This document shows positions 57,241-64,000 of a DNA stretch of 64,000 nucleotides, one piece after another. Source of the stretch: Glandiceps talaboti (lineage: Eukaryota; Hemichordata; Enteropneusta; Spengelidae); the NCBI RefSeq assembly GCF_964340395.1, contig NC_135563.1:1073501-1137500 (forward strand), in the 5' to 3' direction. Both the position numbers and the translations under genes were made by a program. The notes beneath the pieces were generated by a model that had not been told where the DNA came from, made no database searches, and saw only the letters and a program-made list of their open reading frames with translations. Positions within the stretch are counted from its first letter, which is position 1. Each line of letters starts with the position of its first letter.

Positions 57241-57345
57241 GTGGGTACTCTGGGGGTATTTGCTCTCGTGCTTGCAGTGTTTTCTGCTGTTGCAGAGAAC
57301 ACTGCAAGCACTCGTGCAAATACCCCAAGTATACCACACTTGCAC
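57241..57345. repeat. Long imperfect foldback hairpin
   Basis: Arms of about 45 bases: GTGGGTACTCTGGGGGTATT... and its near reverse complement ending ...AATACCCCAAGTATACCAC, loop CTGTTG. The core TCGTGCTTGCAGTGTTTTCTG / CAGAGAACACTGCAAGCAC pairs almost perfectly. Confidence 0.8.
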
Positions 57346-57433
57346 TCACGCATCATGGGGTTGTCATACTATGCCATTGACTGTACACACACATCATTGG
57401 GGTTGTCATACCACAGGGGGCAGCGAGCATGTA

Positions 57434-57530
57434 ATTGATTGATTGATCAATCGATCGATCGATCGGTTGATTTATTGATTGATTTATTATTTGATTGAAT
57501 GATTGATCGATTGATTGAATGATCAATTTT
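57434..57530. repeat. (GATT)n/(GATC)n tetranucleotide tract
   Basis: ATTGATTGATTGATCAATCG, (ATCG)n, then degenerate TTGATTGA repeats. From 57531 to 58070 I see no gene. Confidence 0.9.
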
Positions 57531-58070
57531 TGTGGTGCAATATAACTTATTTTGTGTGTGATATTGATCAATTCACTTATTGAGTTTTAAAACTATTTCT
57601 TTTTCTTTCCCTGGTTACTTTGCTCTCAGCTATATCTCAGACCACTAGGCTGTATGTAATTCTCTCTTTTCTTTATTGACTAAATAAAGACGCCTTGTCC
57701 ATTCTTCTCCTCTTATCTTCTCCGCTTATCTAATACACTCAACCGGGGTAGGGAGTGATTACATATGGTGAACCAATGACTGGACCTTTCCAACTATAAG
57801 ATCTATGTGGTATATTTATGTCATGTTGCAATCCAAGATGTGTCCCAAAGTTTGGTTCATAGTTGTCTTTTCTTGGTTATAAAATCTGCACAGTTAGAGT
57901 CAGGCCCTGCCATGAGCTTATGAGTCAAGAATAAATGAACAATAACTATACATTGGTTACATAACTTAGTGGAGATACAAATTTGTGATTACATGTTAAC
58001 ACGCCACCAGTGGCAATTATTGGTCATTATGCCTAATCATGATTGCCTTGTAAATATAAAGGGTTAGTCG

Positions 58071-58529
58071 TCATACAGTGGAAGTTTTGTCAGAGGACAT
58101 CAGATCAATAAATTTGACCATATTTGCCATATTTGAGTGAGTCCAGCAGTATCGTGATATGTATCTATCCCTGAGCAGACCATATTTTGTACTCACTAAA
58201 ACGAAATGAAACTCATCTTCAATAACCCCACAGCTGCTGCACATCCTATCCTCGGGTGCGGTTCTCGGCCTGGTCCAGATTTGGAGTGACAAAACTCTTA
58301 ATCTAGTGAGAGCATGTCTAAATTTTGTAATATACACAATGTCTAAATACGGTTTGAAATTAAAAGTATCAACATGTCTATATAATCTTGCTCTGGATGA
58401 ATCCTTCAATCTACTGTTCCAATTTTGCATATAGTTGTCAGATAGTTGCTGCTTAATTAAAGCCAAGAATTCAAACTCATCTCCCACCCCCTGTTGTATC
58501 CATGCATACGTCACTCCCAACTCAGCTAA
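58071..58529 (-). pseudogene. Non-LTR retrotransposon C-terminal domain fragment (part 1)
   Basis: An open frame ending TSTV-stop reads LLAELGVTYAWIQQGVGDEF, then YLDIVYITKFRHALTRLRV, RTAPEDRMCSSCGVIEDEFH. This is the domain after the RT in many metazoan non-LTR elements, with a C-x2-C...DE-H zinc-like block (CSSCG-VIEDEFHF). Its upstream part continues across the MITE at 59540-59640. There is no RT core, so it is a dead fragment. Confidence 0.7.
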
Positions 58530-59536
58530 GGGGAGAACCATTTGATTTCTGGGGTGGGGGGGGGTATGGAGGATTTTGAGAAAAAAATTTGTTTCCAGGT
58601 GAACTAGAAAAAAAATTGATCCTGTAATGGCTTGAGAAAAAAATTGTCATAACAGACAGAAGTGAAAAAAAAAATTTGTCACAATGCACCAGAAATTAGC
58701 AAATTTGGAAACCTTATTCTCATGTATATTCTTTGGCGGCGCAAGTGTTTTTAATACAAGTATAAATTCCTGTTTTTTCCAGCACTTATCATTAAAGCAT
58801 GCACTGTATAGCCCTGCTTTAAACCCAAGTGCACACAAAGTTTTCCTTTCCTTTTCTGACCCAAGAAAACATATTTCAGGATTTTTGTTGCAATATCTAA
58901 ATGACACAGTCAATATCTGAAGGGGACTATTTGGCTTATGTAAATTAAGAGAATTTAAAAAACAAGACAGGAGTCAATAAACTAGTGTTAAAATCAATAT
59001 ATTTTTCTTTCAATATAAATCTCTTATAAAGATGTACAAATAAATCTCTCAAGTTGACAATGAAAATTGAGGAACAACAAATATAACGAAATACAAAAAA
59101 TAATCTGGTTCCTGGTACTACTATGATGGCTTAAAGGAAAGCAATTCACAGGGGTCAGGAGTACAGTACTCCCCAGATCAGTCAGCTCCTCAGGGATATT
59201 TTACCAGTCATCTTTTGTACATATAAATTTAAGTAGCAGAAGTATGGTTGGTAGACAGACGTCTTTCATACTAACTGCTAATTCTTCTACTTGCACAGAA
59301 CAAGTTATTTAGAGGTACAGTTGTGAACCATTGTGACGTGGTATAAGTATGAACAACGCATTACAAACTTAATGACTAATTAAAATAAAATTTGCACTGC
59401 TACTCCATTTGAAAAAAAATTTGATGCAGGACTGAGAGTAGAAAAAAAATGCTGTCACTCTGACTGGAAAAAGAATTTGCTCCCAAACCTACTTCCTCCA
59501 TACCCCCCCCCCCCCAGAAATCAAATGGTTCTCCCC
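58530..59536. mobile_element. Harbinger-like MITE, 1007 bp, inserted in the retrotransposon fragment
   Basis: TIRs GGGGAGAACCATTTGATTTC-TGGGG, poly-G, TATGGAGG at both ends (about 43 bp). 3-bp duplication TAA at 58527-58529 and 59537-59539. A GG-starting TIR plus a TWA duplication fits PIF/Harbinger. The interior has repeated GAGAAAAAAATT motifs and no transposase. Confidence 0.8.
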
Positions 59537-59539
59537 TAA

Positions 59540-59640
59540 AAGACTTTTTACTGACGACACCCAATGTAACATCTTGGACGTTGTTGCAGATCAGTCAGTA
59601 AAACATCATACATTCTCCTTATATATTTGCTTGGCTTTTA
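59540..59640 (-). pseudogene. Non-LTR retrotransposon fragment (part 2, other side of the MITE)
   Basis: Minus strand reads ...KMLHWVSSVKSLLA, joining in frame with ELGVTYAW across the MITE once one TAA is removed. Further upstream, KAKQIYKENV then MYDVLLTD appear in different frames, so a frameshift and stops are present. Confidence 0.6.
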
Positions 59641-60582
59641 TAGTGTATGTTCCGCCATACACAAGGTCAAATCGAACAGCTTGGTGTGACGGAGCGGATT
59701 TTCAAGCTCATCGAAGGCTTGCTAAAGCTACCACTTATTAGCTTTCGTAGGCAATCTATTCTAGTGTTTTATTGGGTGTTAAATATCAGAGTTTCTCGTG
59801 TACTTTCCACGAATTCGTCATGGTATAAATAAGAATAACAGATTCCAGTCTCTGGTCAGTTAGTTAGGAGTGGGGACTGGAATGAACGCCGTGATTCTGG
59901 CAAGCCAAACTAACGATCTCAGTGTGAGCTTATTCCCGGCTAGAGGACCAAGAATGATCCTGGTGTATTAGAGACACATATAAGAGATTGTGTGGTGAGA
60001 TAGGATTGACTTGACTAACTCCCACTCGACTATTAAAATGCGTCGTTTTCATCAACGTAACACATGTAATGTTGTGCTTAACCTCAGACCACTAAAAGAA
60101 TATTAATGGTCTGAGGCTCAATAATATAAACTCCTTGCTATAGCATGTCCTATAATGATTCGGTTTGACGTTATGTCATGTATCCCATTGCCTTACCATA
60201 CATTATTTTGTTTGACAATAAATTCCATCTTTATGTCGTAAGTAGTCTTTCACTATGATCATGTGACGGCAGCCAAGTCAGGGTCACACATAGACACGCA
60301 GAGGGCACCAGCTACTATCCGTATAATGTTTAAATAATGAAGACTGGGTGTCAAAGGTTCTCTTTCCTGTCGTTTCCAGTCAAATCTGCACTGTCACTAT
60401 TAGTGAGGCATTTTACTGATACATAAAGAAGGCCATGCTCAGTTTTTAAAACTCTATCGGTGACTTGTGAAACCAACAAACGTTAATTCGTCGTCAGTCG
60501 TAAACAATACGCTGTGCTCTTGGGATTACAGTCTGGATGTATTCAATTGGTAACAAAATCATTTGACTTACGGAAAAGAAGA

Positions 60583-61214
60583 ATGTCTAGGTATGTACAA
60601 TTCTGATGAATAATTGATTGATTTATAAATTATATTATACCAAGCTTTAAGTTATGATAACGTACGTTGATGAGACCACCATACTTATCCATGCGTCATT
60701 TATCTCGTCTGAAAGTCCACTTATTTTTTTAAGAACAACGACCAACAAATCTTTTGTTGGTGTTAACCATGTACATGCACAGTAAGCTTTCGTTTATTGA
60801 ATATTATATGCATGATCAGAATATCAACCACTTATTATATGCATAACCTCTTATTATATGTACTAATCAAAAGACTTAATTTTTAAATTTCTGAATTACT
60901 TCATATCCATGTATACGTGTTTGTCGTTTATTATTAATGTAGATCAGCGAAATCTACAGACGTAGTTGACAAAGAAGACCACGTGAAAAATGAAGATGTA
61001 GAAAATTATGGGAAGTACTTATACGAAGACGACCCTCCTGATGGGGGCTGGGGCTGGGTGGTTGTCATATCGGCACATTTTATTCTACTACTATCACTCG
61101 GTAGCTTGACATCGTTTGGCCCATTCATCGTTCGGTTGAATCAGCATTTTGACAATGGTACAAAAGCGATTGGTCTCATTAGTGGAATAGCTCTGTTGGT
61201 TACATTGTCCACCG
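60583..61214 (+). CDS. SLC16 / monocarboxylate-transporter-like gene, first two coding exons
   Basis: Major-facilitator membrane transporter of the SLC16 (MCT) family; substrate unknown. The first coding exon is only 8 nt (60583-60590, ATG TCT AG) with donor GTATGT. After an intron of 352 bp the second exon 60943-61214 completes the AGA codon and runs to donor GTAAGT at 61215. The product starts MSRSAKSTDVVDKEDH, then an acidic cytosolic tail, then PPDGGWGWVVV, the MCT family motif at the start of transmembrane helix 1. Helix 1 (VVVISAHFILLLSLGSLTSFG), the FGPFIVRL block and helix 2 (AIGLISGIALLVTLS) follow. The remaining ten or so helices are not seen before 64000, so the next exon lies beyond the window. 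Upstream 59840-60582 is presumably promoter and 5' UTR; no TATA box is convincing. The exact paralogue cannot be assigned from this fragment. Confidence 0.85.
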
Positions 61215-61240
61215 GTAAGTATCTAGATAAATTTTTAATG

Positions 61241-61365
61241 AAAGAGTGTAATAATTGTCAATTCATATACAAACGACAATATTATGTATATTATTGTCAA
61301 TTCATATACAAACGACAATATTATGTATATTATTGTCAATTCATATACAAACGATACTATTATGT
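61241..61365. repeat. 38-bp tandem repeat, three units, SLC16-like intron
   Basis: Unit: ATTGTCAATTCATATACAAA-CGACAATATTATGTATAT. It begins about 25 bp after the exon donor; the ORF running from the exon through it is an intron artefact. Confidence 0.9.
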
Positions 61366-61379
61366 ATATTTTTGTTTAT

Positions 61380-62582
61380 GCCAGAAAAAAAAGCTGTTCA
61401 ACGGGCAACATAACCCGACACATTGGGTAGGTAGGTCGATTTTTTTTTTTTTACAAAGGATGTAAAAACAAACCACATGTAATGATGGCAAAACATTTGA
61501 AGTTGAGTTTACATTGTACTTATTCATTCATTTTGATTTTATCTCTTGCAATTTGTCTGTATGGCAATTGATTTCCACCAGCTGTAGTTAGGAAATGTGC
61601 ACAATTTACGGTTAAACAAATTTTGTAGCTCCTCTCAAAATATGTTAAGACCCGCTAAATGAAACTCCAGAATTATTTTAGCCACTCCTTCTGTCACCTA
61701 CACTATAGAGGAGATATAAAATTATATATGGTAGCACAGGTACAATGATGCATTAAAAATAAGTGATAATCAACTACAATAACAGTCCAAATGATATTAC
61801 TTGACAAAGGATGTGCATTTCACGTGGATACTTGTAAGGAGATGTCTCATAATTAGCTCTGACCTATGAAGGGAGGTACTTAGTCAGCCACCTTCCATCT
61901 TGTTTTGGGAGAAAGACAATTATTACCGTGATTGCTACTGATTGGAAGGATACATCCTCAAAAATGCAAACTTTTTTGAAAATAAGACAATATAGGAGGC
62001 CATTTAGAGGCATAAAATATCAAACAAAAAACATAATTTAAAGTCTTACAAAGCTTGAATGTGGTTTTAAAATACCAGAATTGAGAGACAATTATGCAGT
62101 ACATTTTATCTGGCTATGAAGTGTATTTTGTTGTGGCAAAGCTGAAAGATATTTTGCAGATGTGGTGAATGACTTCTCCTGAACTTTAATTTGATTCCAA
62201 AAAAATCATGAATAAAGAAAGAGTACAACATTTGAAGACTTTCAGAGTATCAGATTTTTGATGGCCCAATGACTGCCCTTCCCATGGTCATAAAGTTTTG
62301 CTCATTTCGTTTAGTGAATATTGGATATGCAACAGTTTAATTTTATCTCAATTCATGCTTGTATGCATCATCAGAGCCAAGTAAACCACTGATAGTACAT
62401 AATTTGGAATTGACTCAAATGTATATTGTTACATGTACTATTCAGAAAATATAAAGAAATTTCCTTAATTTCACTGACATGCAAAGCCAGCATGAGGATA
62501 TTTTGCCCATCACCGAAAAAAAAAATTGAAATGCCAAAAATATGGGTAGGTAGGGCCCGTTGAACAGTTTTTTTTTCTGGCC
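61380..62582. mobile_element. Non-autonomous DNA transposon with CTGTTCAACGGGC ends, copy 2
   Basis: TIRs CCAGAAAAAAAAGCTGTTCA-ACGGGC and, at the right end reversed, CCAGAAAAAAAAACTGTTCA-ACGGGC, each followed by a GGGTAGGTAGG-type stretch. The interior matches the element at 13753-15240. Target duplication unclear. No transposase. Confidence 0.8.
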
Positions 62583-64000
62583 TTAGGAAGTCATAGAATA
62601 GACCCAGTACATTAATTTTAGTTACTCAATATTTAGCGGTATAGACGATTTGTTCGACTGAGTACGAGTGTTTAGTCACACGACAAAACTATGGAAATAC
62701 CTCGTATAACAGAGTGCTATTTCTAGTAATTTTATTTAGTATGCTGGCATGTTCACCTAATAGTTCAAAATACATAATTTAACAAAAGCTTTACATTAAC
62801 ATTGCTGACTCATTATGACAGTGAAAGAGAAGCGAGCTATAACGTCTATAAACAGTTGAAGTTTGTTGTACAGGTACCAACTAATTTCATTAACTATAGA
62901 CAACACAGTATTACCGAAGGTGTGAAGAAATGACTCCGGACGCCATGTCCACCTGTGCATACTGGGAATCTTTATTTCGCAAAGCTAACACAGAGGGCGA
63001 CATTACATAGGTGAAACAACATATATATGATTTCAATGTAACGTATAACATACACCACACCCCTTTTATCTAATGTTTGTTATCTCTGACCATTTAACTG
63101 GTATAAAGCTTTCATTTGAAAAATGTATCTGGTCTTCCAATGAATCTCTTACAAATTCAATTCACTGTTTTGAACACTACAAGTACCAGAATACATACAG
63201 GACGGTATTTGTTTTAAAAATAATTGGAACAATGAAGAATACAACCCAAACTGAAATAGTTCAAAGTGTGAGTATACTGACAGTAGAACTTAGGTCTGGA
63301 AATATTGACCTGGATACTTGGTTATCAAATTGTCATGAACTAAATCAAGTTATGCATGTACTTTTTTATGCTACAGTATAACTTAGTCTAGTAAATAACA
63401 CAATAATAATTTAATACTATGGCAATAGAAAACATTACCGATCTAATTTGGGTTTTCCTTTGGATACTTTGCCACTACCAGTGATGTCCTGTCGGACTTT
63501 CACCTGTTAGTTTTTTGTCAAGGGAACAGTTTTTGTTGGATCAGTTGATACGCATCGGCTACTTGACAATTTTAGGTTCGGTCATGTGATGAATGTGGTC
63601 TGGAATGCGATGGGTCGCGTAGGATATTACTTACAACCCTAGTGCAGTGTCTATCAATCAACATTTTAAAGTTTTTGATAGTTGTATACATGTATATATA
63701 CATTACCTATTTATTTATTTAGCCGTGTACACAAGAAGTGACATTGGCAAAAGAACATAACAAATGTCGCAATATTATTCAATTGAACTAAAGGTATTAC
63801 TTATAGCGCTTTGGAAATATCTAGTATATCATAGAAATATCTGGCAGTAACACTTGCTAAAGAGTCATCTACAAATGACAAAATGTACTTAAATAAAGAA
63901 CGCTTATCAGACTTTAGTAGCTGAGACTGTAAAGCAAATACAAGTACTTATCTCTAATATTTTGTATTTTTTCATTGTTACACAGTATTGTACAATGAAA
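62583..64000. other. SLC16-like intron, no exon recognised
   Basis: AT-rich sequence. The open frame at 63073-63381 (MFVISDHLTGIKLSFEKC...) matches no family I know and lacks splice support. No SLC16 motif was found here. Confidence 0.4.

Noticed and set aside
61215-61465. Extension of the SLC16-like exon ORF past 61214
   Set aside because: After donor GTAAGT the frame enters a 38-bp repeat and a transposon; the MCT similarity stops at the donor.

Overview
The window looks like nuclear DNA of a marine invertebrate animal. Its genes are intron-rich, all resolved introns are GT-AG, the sequence is AT-rich, minisatellites are very abundant, and there are many metazoan-type mobile elements (L2/CR1-like non-LTR, hAT, Tc1/mariner-like, Harbinger-like, Mutator-like, tRNA-derived SINE). 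The species cannot be named from sequence alone; an invertebrate deuterostome or a lophotrochozoan would fit.

Three protein-coding genes can be supported. (1) RNPC3, the U11/U12 minor-spliceosome 65K protein, lies on the minus strand from 22719 to the left edge. Its first five coding exons are resolved and the gene continues outside the window. (2) CFAP206, an axonemal radial-spoke docking protein, lies on the plus strand from 23547 to 48746. All 15 coding exons join in frame into about 625 residues. (3) The first two coding exons of an SLC16/monocarboxylate-transporter-like gene lie on the plus strand at 60583-61214, and the rest lies beyond the right edge. RNPC3 and CFAP206 are head-to-head and share a short promoter region with an ETS-like site and a degenerate RFX X-box.

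Most of the DNA is intronic or intergenic repeat. Nearly every large intron carries its own minisatellite: 0.9-4.7, 9.66-9.8, 10.1-10.6 and 15.4-17.1 kb in RNPC3; 24.6-29.0, 30.05-30.46, 35.4-38.4, 44.3-44.9, 45.1-45.8 and 47.9-48.1 kb in CFAP206. Downstream of CFAP206 a 107-bp satellite of about 45 copies (49.8-54.7 kb) sits between inverted repeats. Several insertions can be delimited to the base by target-site duplications: a hAT element inside a minisatellite, a 5'-truncated L2/CR1-like retrotransposon with an intact reverse-transcriptase ORF, a 941-bp element with 9-bp duplications, a Tc1/mariner-type element and a Harbinger-like MITE that splits an older retrotransposon fragment.

The most unusual structures are a minisatellite in CFAP206 made from the exon-10/intron junction itself, giving about 20 decoy splice donors, and a tandem array of about eleven tRNA-like SINE heads before one SINE body. 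No prokaryotic system, CRISPR array or viral genome was seen.
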